Assembly: GCF_019456655.1 (NCBI RefSeq)
Contig: NZ_CP080332.1
Location: 1,550,001-1,614,000, forward strand
Direction of reading: 5' to 3'
DNA: 64,000 nucleotides
DNA from: Mycolicibacterium diernhoferi
GTDB lineage: Bacteria; Actinomycetota; Actinomycetes; Mycobacteriales; Mycobacteriaceae
In this document: positions 50,930 to 58,574 of the stretch, in pieces
Layout of the letters: every line of letters starts with the position of its first letter
Position numbering within the stretch: position 1 is the first letter of the stretch
The notes under the pieces: model-generated
Databases searched by the model: none
Told to the model about the DNA's origin: nothing
Seen by the model: the letters and a program-made list of their open reading frames with translations, nothing else
Made by a program: the position numbers and the translations under genes

Positions 50930-52102
50930 ATGAAGGTAAACCTCGGCACGGGTGCGCAGAACTCGCACGACTGGGACCGGGTCATGGCCGGGGATTTCAG
51001 CAGCCCGCCGGCCACCCCGGACTACAAGTGCGTGCAGGCCGCACTGGCGCTCGGTGATCTGGCCGAACCGCTGGGGTTCGACGGCATCTGGTTCCCCGAA
51101 CACCAGGGCACCCCGTACGGCATGACGCCCAACCCGATTCAGGCGCTCACCTACTTCGCGGCGCGCACCGAACGGGTCAGCCTGGGCACCTTCGTCGCGG
51201 TCGCACCGTGGTGGAACCCGGTGCGGCTGGCCCACCAGATCGCCTATCTGGACATCGTCTCCAACGGCCGGTACAACACCATCGGCATCGGCCGCGGCGT
51301 CTCGAAGGCCGAGTTCGACGCCGTCGGCGTGCCGCGCGAGGAGAGCCGCCAGCGCTTCAACGAGACCCTCGACATCCTGGAACTGGCCTTCTCCGGGGAG
51401 CGGTTCTCCTATGGCGGTGAGATCTTCAGCTTCCCGGAGATGTCGCTGCGCCCCGAACCGATCAGCACGGACCTGTTCTCCCGGATCTTCAGTTCGTCCT
51501 CGACCGCCGAGTCGCTGGAGATCCTGTCCCGGCGCGGCATGGTGCCGCTGTTCGTCGGCAACAAGCCGATCTGGGACGCCGGTGAGGAAGTCAAGAAGGT
51601 CAACACCTTCCGGGCCGAGGAGGGCTTCGAGCCCTGTCAGCCCAAGAACGTGATGTTCATGTACTGCGTGGCCGATGAATCCGAGGCCGCCGACACCGAA
51701 GAATGGATCTGGACCGCGAACCGGGACGTCAACGTGCACTACGGCTTTGCCGACGCCTCGAACTTCAAGGGCGTCAAGGGTTATGAGGCCTACGCCGCAC
51801 GTGAGGCGACCGCCACCGCGGTGCTCGCCTCCCAGGTCGGTGATCAGAAGAAGGGTGGCCCGCCCGGATATCACGCGTCGAACCTGCTGATCGGCACCCC
51901 GGAGGTGGTGTTCGAGAAGCTCAAGGCCGCCCAGGAGGCCTGCTCGTTCTCCGAGGTGACCATCGTTCCGCAGTTCGGCACCATGCCCTACGAGAAGGCG
52001 ATGGAGAGCACCAGGCTGTTCGCCGCCGAGGTGTTGCCCGCCGTTCACGAGATGGAAGCTCCCCTGCATCCCAGCGTGCTGCCGGAAAGCGTCACGGCAT
52101 GA
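50930..52102 (+). CDS. LLM-class (luciferase-like) flavin-dependent oxidoreductase
   Basis: This 390-residue bacterial luciferase-like protein has LAEPLGFDGIWFPEHQGTPY (around 42), RVSLGTFVAVAPWWNPVRLA (around 82) and YNTIGIGRGVSKAEFDAVGV (around 115), the pattern of FMNH2-dependent monooxygenases. The C-terminal TIM-barrel end IGTPEVVFEKLKAAQEACSF is typical. Members include alkanesulfonate, type II Baeyer-Villiger and nitrilotriacetate monooxygenases. A separate flavin reductase is needed and none is adjacent. ATG 50930 has a strong GAAGAGGAGAG site. It overlaps the next gene as ATGA. Confidence 0.9.
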   Translation: MKVNLGTGAQNSHDWDRVMAGDFSSPPATPDYKCVQAALALGDLAEPLGFDGIWFPEHQGTPYGMTPNPIQALTYFAARTERVSLGTFVAVAPWWNPVRLAHQIAYLDIVSNGRYNTIGIGRGVSKAEFDAVGVPREESRQRFNETLDILELAFSGERFSYGGEIFSFPEMSLRPEPISTDLFSRIFSSSSTAESLEILSRRGMVPLFVGNKPIWDAGEEVKKVNTFRAEEGFEPCQPKNVMFMYCVADESEAADTEEWIWTANRDVNVHYGFADASNFKGVKGYEAYAAREATATAVLASQVGDQKKGGPPGYHASNLLIGTPEVVFEKLKAAQEACSFSEVTIVPQFGTMPYEKAMESTRLFAAEVLPAVHEMEAPLHPSVLPESVTA

Positions 52103-53946
52103 CGACAACCGACAGCACCTGCGGGCCCACCGACACCCCCACCGACATCGACATCCCCGCCATGCGGGAGAAGTACGCCGCGGAGCGGGCCAAACGCCTG
52201 CGGCCCGAGGGCGGGGATCAGTACCTGGAACTCGAAGGCGATTTCGCCGAGTTCTACGAGGTCGACCCGTACACCACGGTGACGCAGCGGGATCCGGTCA
52301 CCGAGGACTCCGACGTCGTCATCCTCGGCGGCGGGTTCGCCGGTCTGCTGGCCGGGGCCCACCTGAAGAAGGCCGGCGTCGAGGGGATCCGCGTCATCGA
52401 GATGGCCGGTGACTTCGGTGGCGTGTGGTACTGGAACCGGTTCCCCGGAATCCAGTGCGACAACGACGCATACTGCTACATCCCGCTGCTCGAAGAACTC
52501 GGCTTCATGCCGAGCAAGAAGTTCGCCGACGGTGCGGAGATCTTCGGCCACTGCCGCAACATCGGCAAGCAGTTCGGCCTCTACGACGGTGCGTTGTTCT
52601 CCACACAGGTACGCGACCTGCGCTGGGATGAGGCGGCACAGCGCTGGCAGATCAGCACCGACCGCGGCGACGACATCCGGGCCCGGTTCGTGGTGATGGC
52701 GCAAGGCTCCTACAACCGGCCGAAACTGCCGGGTATCCCTGGCATCAAGGACTTTGCCGGGCACGTGTTCCACTCCGCGCGCTGGGATTACGACTACACC
52801 GGCGGGGACGCCGACGGCGGTCTGCACAAGCTGGCCGACAAGCGCGTCGCCCTGGTCGGCACCGGGGCGACCGGCATCCAGCTGGTACCCCACCTCGGTC
52901 GGGATGCCAAGGAACTGTTCGTCTTCCAGCGCACACCATCCTCGGTGGACGCCCGCACCAACCCGCCGACCGACCCGGACTGGGCGGCCTCGCTGCAACC
53001 GGGCTGGCAGGAGGAGCGCAAACGCAACTTCCACAACTGGTCGCCGTTCGTCGGCGTGGTGTTCGGCGAACCGGATCTGGTCTGCGATTTCTGGACCGAA
53101 CTCGGCCGCAATCTGACCGCCCGGATCGCGAGCAGCCCCGACCCGGCGTCGGTGACGATCGAACAGATCATGGCGTTCCGGGAAGAGGAAGACTTCAAGA
53201 TCATGGAGCGGCTGCGCCGCCGGGTCGCCGAGATCGTCGACGATCCGGTCACCGCCGAGGCGCTCAAGCCGTACTACCGCTTCATGTGCAAGCGGCCGAC
53301 ATCCAGTGAGCACTACCTGGCCACCTTCAACCGGCCCAATGTGACGCTGGTCGACGTGTCGGAATCCAAGGGTGTGGAGCGGCTGACCGAGAAGGGGATC
53401 GTCGCCAACGGAGTCGAATACGAGGTCGACTGCGTCATCTTCGCGAGCGGCTTCGAGATCTCCACCGAGATCCACCGCCGATTCGCGATCGACTCCATCG
53501 TCGGCCGCGACGGGCTGTCGCTGTTCGACCACTGGCGAGACGCCTACAAGACGCTGCACGGCGTGACCAGCCGGGGCTTCCCGAACCAGTTCTTCATGGG
53601 GTTCATCCAGGGCGGGGTGTCGGCCAACACCACGGCGATGTTCGAACAACAGGCCCGCCACATCGCCTACATCATCGCCGAGGCCCAGAACCGGGGCGCC
53701 TCCACCGTCGAGCCGAGCCAGGAGGCCCAGGACGCCTGGGTCGCCACGGTCCGGGAACTCTCGATCGACAACTCGGCCTTCGAACTTTCCTGTACGCCGG
53801 GCTATTACAACAACGAGGGCCGTGGCGGCGCCGAGCGCAACGGAGCATTCCTCGGAGACTTCTACTCGCCCGGGTTCTACGCATTCGATGAGTTGATCGA
53901 GCAGTGGCGGGACAAGGGTGACCTCGACGGGCTGGAGCTGACCTGA
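52099..53946 (+). CDS. Flavin-containing Baeyer-Villiger-type monooxygenase
   Basis: This 615-residue class B flavoprotein has an FAD motif DSDVVILGGGFAGLLAGAHL (residue 73), the fingerprint FAGHVFHSARWDYDY (around 220, FxGxxxHxxxWD) and the NADPH motif RVALVGTGATGIQLVPHLGR (around 250). GDFGGVWYWNRFPGIQCD (around 105) and VIFASGFEISTEIHRRF are also typical. It inserts oxygen next to a ketone, giving esters or lactones. With about 75 residues before the FAD loop it resembles the longer cyclopentadecanone/steroid-type group. It is translationally coupled to the LLM gene and to the TauD-like gene. Confidence 0.92.
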   Translation: MTTTDSTCGPTDTPTDIDIPAMREKYAAERAKRLRPEGGDQYLELEGDFAEFYEVDPYTTVTQRDPVTEDSDVVILGGGFAGLLAGAHLKKAGVEGIRVIEMAGDFGGVWYWNRFPGIQCDNDAYCYIPLLEELGFMPSKKFADGAEIFGHCRNIGKQFGLYDGALFSTQVRDLRWDEAAQRWQISTDRGDDIRARFVVMAQGSYNRPKLPGIPGIKDFAGHVFHSARWDYDYTGGDADGGLHKLADKRVALVGTGATGIQLVPHLGRDAKELFVFQRTPSSVDARTNPPTDPDWAASLQPGWQEERKRNFHNWSPFVGVVFGEPDLVCDFWTELGRNLTARIASSPDPASVTIEQIMAFREEEDFKIMERLRRRVAEIVDDPVTAEALKPYYRFMCKRPTSSEHYLATFNRPNVTLVDVSESKGVERLTEKGIVANGVEYEVDCVIFASGFEISTEIHRRFAIDSIVGRDGLSLFDHWRDAYKTLHGVTSRGFPNQFFMGFIQGGVSANTTAMFEQQARHIAYIIAEAQNRGASTVEPSQEAQDAWVATVRELSIDNSAFELSCTPGYYNNEGRGGAERNGAFLGDFYSPGFYAFDELIEQWRDKGDLDGLELT

Positions 53947-54809
53947 TGACGGTTCTGGGCGAGCGGAGTGACGGGCGGTACACAGCCATAGAGGCATTAC
54001 AGGTGCGCGATATCAAGCCCCGTATCGGGTCCGAGGTCCGCGCCGGCAAAGACGACCTGTTGTCCGGTGAGTACGCCGGCGCCATCAGGGAGCTGCTCGA
54101 ACAGCGCGGCGTGCTGGTGTTCCCGCAGATCGCGTTCAGCGACGAGGAGCAGATCGCCTTCACCGAAACTCTCGGCACCTTCGCGCCGGAGTCCGTCGGC
54201 GAGAAGCTGTACAAGGTGTCATTGGACACCTCGGTCAACAAGCAGGCCGACTATCTCAAGGGTTCGCTGTACTGGCATCTGGACGGCACCATGAACGATG
54301 TGCCGATCCTGGCGTCGCTGCTGCAGAGCGTCGCGCTCGGCAACCCGGATGAGGGCGATACCGAGTTCTGCAACACCTACGCCGCCTACGACGACCTGTC
54401 GGACGAGGACAAGGCGGAGATTGCGGACCTGCGGGTGATGCACTCGGCATGGAACACGCTGTTCTACTACGACCCGGAACCCTCGGCGAAGACGCTCAAG
54501 CAGATGATGGCCATCGGGGATCGCGAACTGCCGCTGGTGTGGACGCACAAGTCGGGCCGTAAGTCGTTGGTGCTGGGCGCCACCGCGCGCCAGGTCAACG
54601 ATGTCGATTACGCCAAGAGCGCCGAACTGCTTGTGCGGCTACGGGATTGGGCGACCCAACCGCAGTTCACCTACCGGCACAAGTGGACCGTCGGCGACCT
54701 GGTCATCTGGGACAACACCGGCACCATGCACCGGGCCACCCCGTATGACCCGAGCTCGGGACGGCTGTTGCAGCGCACCAAGCTCGAGGGGGAGGAGCCG
54801 TTCGCTTGA
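53946..54809 (+). CDS. TauD/TfdA-like Fe(II)/2-oxoglutarate dioxygenase
   Basis: This 287-residue enzyme has the facial triad as SLYWHLDGTMNDVPILASLL (HxD around 114-116) and GTMHRATPYDPSSGRLLQRT (distal His and the 2-oxoglutarate-binding Arg near the C-terminus). It hydroxylates an unactivated carbon, often adjacent to a sulfonate, ether or carboxylate, with 2-oxoglutarate as cosubstrate. The ATG overlaps the upstream TGA by one base (TGATG), so the gene is coupled. The substrate is unknown. Confidence 0.9.
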   Translation: MTVLGERSDGRYTAIEALQVRDIKPRIGSEVRAGKDDLLSGEYAGAIRELLEQRGVLVFPQIAFSDEEQIAFTETLGTFAPESVGEKLYKVSLDTSVNKQADYLKGSLYWHLDGTMNDVPILASLLQSVALGNPDEGDTEFCNTYAAYDDLSDEDKAEIADLRVMHSAWNTLFYYDPEPSAKTLKQMMAIGDRELPLVWTHKSGRKSLVLGATARQVNDVDYAKSAELLVRLRDWATQPQFTYRHKWTVGDLVIWDNTGTMHRATPYDPSSGRLLQRTKLEGEEPFA

Positions 54810-55717
54810 GCGAGCTCAGTTTCGAGGATCGGGTCGCGGTCATCACCGGCGGCGGACGCGGCCTGGGCCGCGAATACGCTCTGCTGCTGGCATCGCGGGG
54901 CGCCAAGGTCGTCGTCAACGACCCGGGTGGGAGTCTGGCCGGGGACGGATCCGATGGGGCCCCCGCCCACGAGGTGGTGCGCGAAATCACCTCCGCCGGA
55001 GGGCAAGCCGTCGCGAACACGGACTCGGTGGCGACCGTCGAGGGTGGCCAGGCCATCGTGGCGGCCGCCATCGAGAACTACGGGCGCGTCGATATCCTGA
55101 TCCACAATGCGGGCACCGTCCGCCGCGGCTCACTCAAAGAACTGAGCTACCAGGATTTCGAGGCCGTGCTCGATGTGCACCTGCGCGGCGCGTTCCACGT
55201 GGTACGACCGGCTTTTCCGCTGATGTGCGCGGCCGGCTACGGAAGGATCGTGCTGACTTCGTCGATCGGCGGGCTGTATGGCAACCACGGCGTCGCCAAC
55301 TACGCCGCGGCGAAGGCCGGGATCGTCGGGCTCACCAATGTGGTCGCCCTCGAAGGTGCTGCCGAAGGCGTCACCTGCAATGCGATCATTCCCGGCGCGG
55401 TCACCAGAATGGCTGAGGGACTGGACACCTCGGCGTATCCGCCGATGGGCTCGAACCTGGTGGCGCCCACGGTCGGTTTCCTGAGCCACGAGTCCTGCCG
55501 GGTGACCGGCGAACTGTACGTGGCGATCGCCGGCCGGGTGGCCCGGGCGTTCATCGCCGAAACGCCGGGGGTGTACCGGCCGTCCTGGTCGATCGAGGAC
55601 GTCGCCGCGAACCTCGACGCGATCCGCGACGACACCTCGCCGCTGGTGTTCCCGCCGGTGCCCGACGGGCACACCGACCACATCCGCTACTCGTTCGGGG
55701 CGGCCACGTATGAGTGA
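54806..55717 (+). CDS. SDR, multifunctional-enzyme/HSD17B4-like 3-hydroxyacyl-CoA dehydrogenase type
   Basis: This 303-residue SDR has RVAVITGGGRGLGREYALLL (residue 8), then KVVVNDPGGSLAGDGSDGAP, the NDxGG segment typical of the dehydrogenase part of multifunctional enzyme type 2. The active site is VLTSSIGGLYGNHGVANYAA and AAKAGIVGLTNVVALEG. The C-terminal extension PSWSIEDVAANLDAIRDDTS also fits. It likely oxidises a 3-hydroxyacyl-CoA during side-chain or ring-fragment beta-oxidation. The TTG start at 54806 overlaps the dioxygenase stop (TTGA). Confidence 0.85.
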   Translation: MSELSFEDRVAVITGGGRGLGREYALLLASRGAKVVVNDPGGSLAGDGSDGAPAHEVVREITSAGGQAVANTDSVATVEGGQAIVAAAIENYGRVDILIHNAGTVRRGSLKELSYQDFEAVLDVHLRGAFHVVRPAFPLMCAAGYGRIVLTSSIGGLYGNHGVANYAAAKAGIVGLTNVVALEGAAEGVTCNAIIPGAVTRMAEGLDTSAYPPMGSNLVAPTVGFLSHESCRVTGELYVAIAGRVARAFIAETPGVYRPSWSIEDVAANLDAIRDDTSPLVFPPVPDGHTDHIRYSFGAATYE

Positions 55718-56864
55718 TCATCAGGGCCCGCTCAAGGACGTCCGGGTCGTCGACCTCACCGCGATGGTGATGGGCCCGTACTGCACCCAGATCATGGCCG
55801 ATATGGGCGCCGACGTCATCAAGGTCGAGCCCCCCGCCGGTGACAACACCCGCTACATCTCCGTCGGGCCCGTCGCCGGGCTCAGTGGGGTGTTCATCAA
55901 CGTGAACCGCGGCAAGCGCGGTGTGATGCTGGACCTGCAGACAGCCGAGGGCAAGGCCGCGCTGCGGTCCCTGATCGAGACCGCCGACGTGTTCATCCAC
56001 TCGATGCGGGCAAAGGCGATCGCGAAGCTCGGCTTCGGCTACGACGACGTCGCCGCGCTCAACCCGTCGATCGTCTATACGAACTGCTACGGGTATGGCA
56101 GGCGCGGCCCGGACGCCGACCGTCCCGCCTACGACGACACCATCCAGGCCGAATGCGGATTGCCCGCGGTACAAGAACAATTGACCGGCGAGGCCAGCTA
56201 TGTCGGCACCATCATGGCGGACAAGGTGGCAGGACTGACTGCCCTGTATGCCACCACGATGGCGCTGTTCCACCGGGAGCGCACCGGCGAGGGGCAGGAG
56301 GTGGAGGTCAGCATGTTCGAGACGATGGCATCGTTCATGTTGGTGGAGCATGCCAACGGCGCCATGTTCGACCCCGCCCTCGGGCCGGCGGTGTATCCCC
56401 GCGCGGTGGCTCCCAACCGAAAGCCGTACGAGACCAAGGACGGTCAGATCGCGGCATTGATCTACAACGACAAGCACTGGCAGGCGTTCATCGACCGCGT
56501 TCAACCCGTCTGGAACAGCCCGGAGTTCGCGACGCTGGAGCGGCGCGCCAAACAGATCGACACCGTGTACGGGTTGGTGGCGCAGACGCTCAAGGAACGC
56601 ACCACCGACGAGTGGCTGCAACTGTTCCGCGAGCTGGAGATCCCGGCCGCCGCCGTCAACAGCCCCGACGCGCTGTTCGACAACGAGCATCTCAACGCCG
56701 TCGGGCTGTTCGAGACCATCGACACCCCGCACGGCCGCATCCGGATCCCCGGGGTGCCCACCTGGTTCTCCCGCACTCCCGGCCGGGTGCACGGGCCGGC
56801 GCCGGAATTGGGCGCCGATACCGAATCCGTGCTGGCCGAACTGAAAGCGCAGCCTCGGCACTAG
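55710..56864 (+). CDS. CaiB/BaiF family (class III) CoA transferase
   Basis: This 384-residue enzyme has the family start LKDVRVVDLTAMVMGPYCTQ, GADVIKVEPPAGDNTR (around 30), NVNRGKRGVMLDLQTAEGKA (around 67) and DVFIHSMRAKAIAKLGFGYD. GQEVEVSMFETMASFMLVEH (around 193) is the usual region of the second domain. The catalytic Asp is expected around residue 160, near YDDTIQAECGLPA. It moves CoA between a thioester and an acid, or racemises 2-methylacyl-CoA. Last gene of the rightward arm, overlapping the SDR by 8 nt. Confidence 0.9.
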   Translation: MSDHQGPLKDVRVVDLTAMVMGPYCTQIMADMGADVIKVEPPAGDNTRYISVGPVAGLSGVFINVNRGKRGVMLDLQTAEGKAALRSLIETADVFIHSMRAKAIAKLGFGYDDVAALNPSIVYTNCYGYGRRGPDADRPAYDDTIQAECGLPAVQEQLTGEASYVGTIMADKVAGLTALYATTMALFHRERTGEGQEVEVSMFETMASFMLVEHANGAMFDPALGPAVYPRAVAPNRKPYETKDGQIAALIYNDKHWQAFIDRVQPVWNSPEFATLERRAKQIDTVYGLVAQTLKERTTDEWLQLFRELEIPAAAVNSPDALFDNEHLNAVGLFETIDTPHGRIRIPGVPTWFSRTPGRVHGPAPELGADTESVLAELKAQPRH

Positions 56865-56911
56865 AACGTGACTGCCGGAGGCGACCTGGACCGCGGGTGG
56901 GAACTGTCACC

Positions 56912-56927
56912 GATGTCCTGAGACATC
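56912..56927. repeat. Solo palindrome in the island/HNH spacer
   Basis: GATGTCCTGAGACATC is a 6-4-6 perfect palindrome between the CoA transferase gene and the SOS box. Comparable sequences occur at ends of some mycobacterial insertion sequences, so it may be an old scar; no second copy was found on the far side of the HNH gene. Confidence 0.4.
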
Positions 56928-56959
56928 ACCCTTGCGTACTGCATCCACGAGGCGTACCA

Positions 56960-56975
56960 TCGAACATAAGTTCGA
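56960..56975. promoter_or_regulatory. LexA (SOS) box upstream of the HNH gene
   Basis: TCGAACATAAGTTCGA is an exact match to the mycobacterial SOS box TCGAAC-N4-GTTCGA, 161 nt ahead of the HNH gene ATG. LexA boxes upstream of 13E12-type genes are known in M. tuberculosis, so DNA-damage induction is likely. Confidence 0.88.
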
Positions 56976-57136
56976 ATTGAATTGAGTAGTGCTCCCGATC
57001 TGTTCACGGTGAGCTTTCGCCCGCGACGTGTGTCGCTGAGAGGTTCGAGGGTCCCTGCGGGACCGTCCGAGCCGATTGCCTATGCATCAGAGTTGTCATC
57101 CCGTGTACCGCCTTTGGGAAAGGTTGGGCATCTGGC

Positions 57137-58459
57137 ATGGACGCCACCCATCTCGACACGTTCGTCACTGCGTTGATCGATGACCTCGCTCCGGCAGGTG
57201 AGGGCACCGATCGCAGTTTGTTCGATCTGCTGGATTGTCCGCGGCCGGTGGTTGATGAGCCGGCCCTGTTGGCGGTGCTGGTGGCCGCAGTGACCGCGCG
57301 CAATCTGTTCGACCATGTGATCGCGTCGGCGGTCGCGGCCACCGAGCGGCTCGGGATCCCGGCGCGCCGGCACCTGCGCTCGGGGGCCGATCTGCTCACC
57401 AGCATCGGGGTGGCCCCGGGTGTGGCGCTGCGGGCGGTACGGGTCGGACGTGCCGCGCCGATGCTGCCGGCCCTCACCTGCCAACAGCGACTCGGTGGGC
57501 TGGGTATCGAGTTCGCCGACGCGGTCGGACGCGGCGTTGCCCACATCGCCGCCCGAGTTGAATTGACCGAGGAAGACCGGGCCGCGGTGGTCACGAAGCT
57601 GATGATCCAGACCACCCCCGCACAGGTGAGCGAGAAGGCCCGCGAGATCGCCATCGAGAAAGCCGCCACACAACCTCAAGAAGAGGGGGCGGTGCCGGTG
57701 GCGGAAAATACTGACCTCAACGACATGACACTCGTGCAAACAGACGACGGGCGCGTCAGCGCCACAATCGATCTCGATGTGCTCACCGGTGAGGAACTGT
57801 TCGCGGCATTGGATCCGTTGTGCCGGCCCGTTCCACTGCCGGATGGGTCACCGGATCCGCGGCCGGCCGGGCGGCGCCGCGCGGACGCCTTCGGCCAACT
57901 GCTGCGCGACTACTTGTCGAGCCAGCGGCGCCCCACCTCCGGTGGCGTGCTGCCCCACGTCACCCTGATCCGACCCGCCACCATCCGACCAGGTGCGCGC
58001 GGCCAGGAATGCGTGGACACCCTCGGGTTCGGTGGACCGGTCAGCGCCACCACCGCGGACCTGATCTCCTGTGACAGCACCCTCACCGCGGTGATCGTCG
58101 ACGGCGCGGGGGCACCACTGGACGTCGGACGCGCCGAACGGCTGTTCACACCCAACATCCGTAAAGGATTGGCGGTACGCGACCGTGGCTGCGCCTTCCC
58201 CGGCTGCGGCAGACCGGTGTCCTGGTGCGACGCCCACCACATCCAACCGTGGAACAGCGCAGGCACCACCTGCGTCGATAACGGAGTGCTGCTCTGCCGC
58301 AGCCACCACACCGCAATCCACCACGGCGGCTGGCAGGTCTACCTCGGCCCCGACCGGCACCCCTGGTTCATCCCACCCCACGACCCGGCCGAACCCCAAC
58401 CGGCCCACCTGCGTTCACACGCCAGACGCACCATGACCGACCTACCCACCGCCGCTTAA
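57137..58459 (+). CDS. 13E12-type DUF222/HNH endonuclease-like protein
   Basis: This 440-residue protein has an N-terminal DUF222 domain of the mycobacterial REP13E12 family (residues 20-330, for example RHLRSGADLLTSIGVAPGVA) and a C-terminal HNH nuclease domain. The HNH domain reads DRGCAFPGCGRPVSWCDAHH, then IQPWNSAGTTCVDNGVLLCR and SHHTAIHHGGW, with all zinc Cys and catalytic His present. These repeated elements may be mobile or prophage-associated; the biological target is unknown. Placed between convergent core genes, with an SOS box upstream. Start ATG 57137 gives a leader of more than 100 nt. The Gln/Glu-rich linker QPQEEGAVPVAEN lies near residue 178. Confidence 0.88.
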   Translation: MDATHLDTFVTALIDDLAPAGEGTDRSLFDLLDCPRPVVDEPALLAVLVAAVTARNLFDHVIASAVAATERLGIPARRHLRSGADLLTSIGVAPGVALRAVRVGRAAPMLPALTCQQRLGGLGIEFADAVGRGVAHIAARVELTEEDRAAVVTKLMIQTTPAQVSEKAREIAIEKAATQPQEEGAVPVAENTDLNDMTLVQTDDGRVSATIDLDVLTGEELFAALDPLCRPVPLPDGSPDPRPAGRRRADAFGQLLRDYLSSQRRPTSGGVLPHVTLIRPATIRPGARGQECVDTLGFGGPVSATTADLISCDSTLTAVIVDGAGAPLDVGRAERLFTPNIRKGLAVRDRGCAFPGCGRPVSWCDAHHIQPWNSAGTTCVDNGVLLCRSHHTAIHHGGWQVYLGPDRHPWFIPPHDPAEPQPAHLRSHARRTMTDLPTAA

Positions 58460-58574
58460 CCCAGCCCCTCAGGCACCTTGACAACTCCACAGAGAACCGC
58501 ACACGCGGCGGGAACCGGCACCGATGACGCCGCCGGACCCGCCACGATGAATCACGGCGACGGCCTGCGGACAA
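58460..58574. other. Spacer between the HNH gene and htpG
   Basis: This 115-nt gap between convergent genes shows no repeat matching the left side of the HNH gene and no clear terminator stem by eye. Confidence 0.4.
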
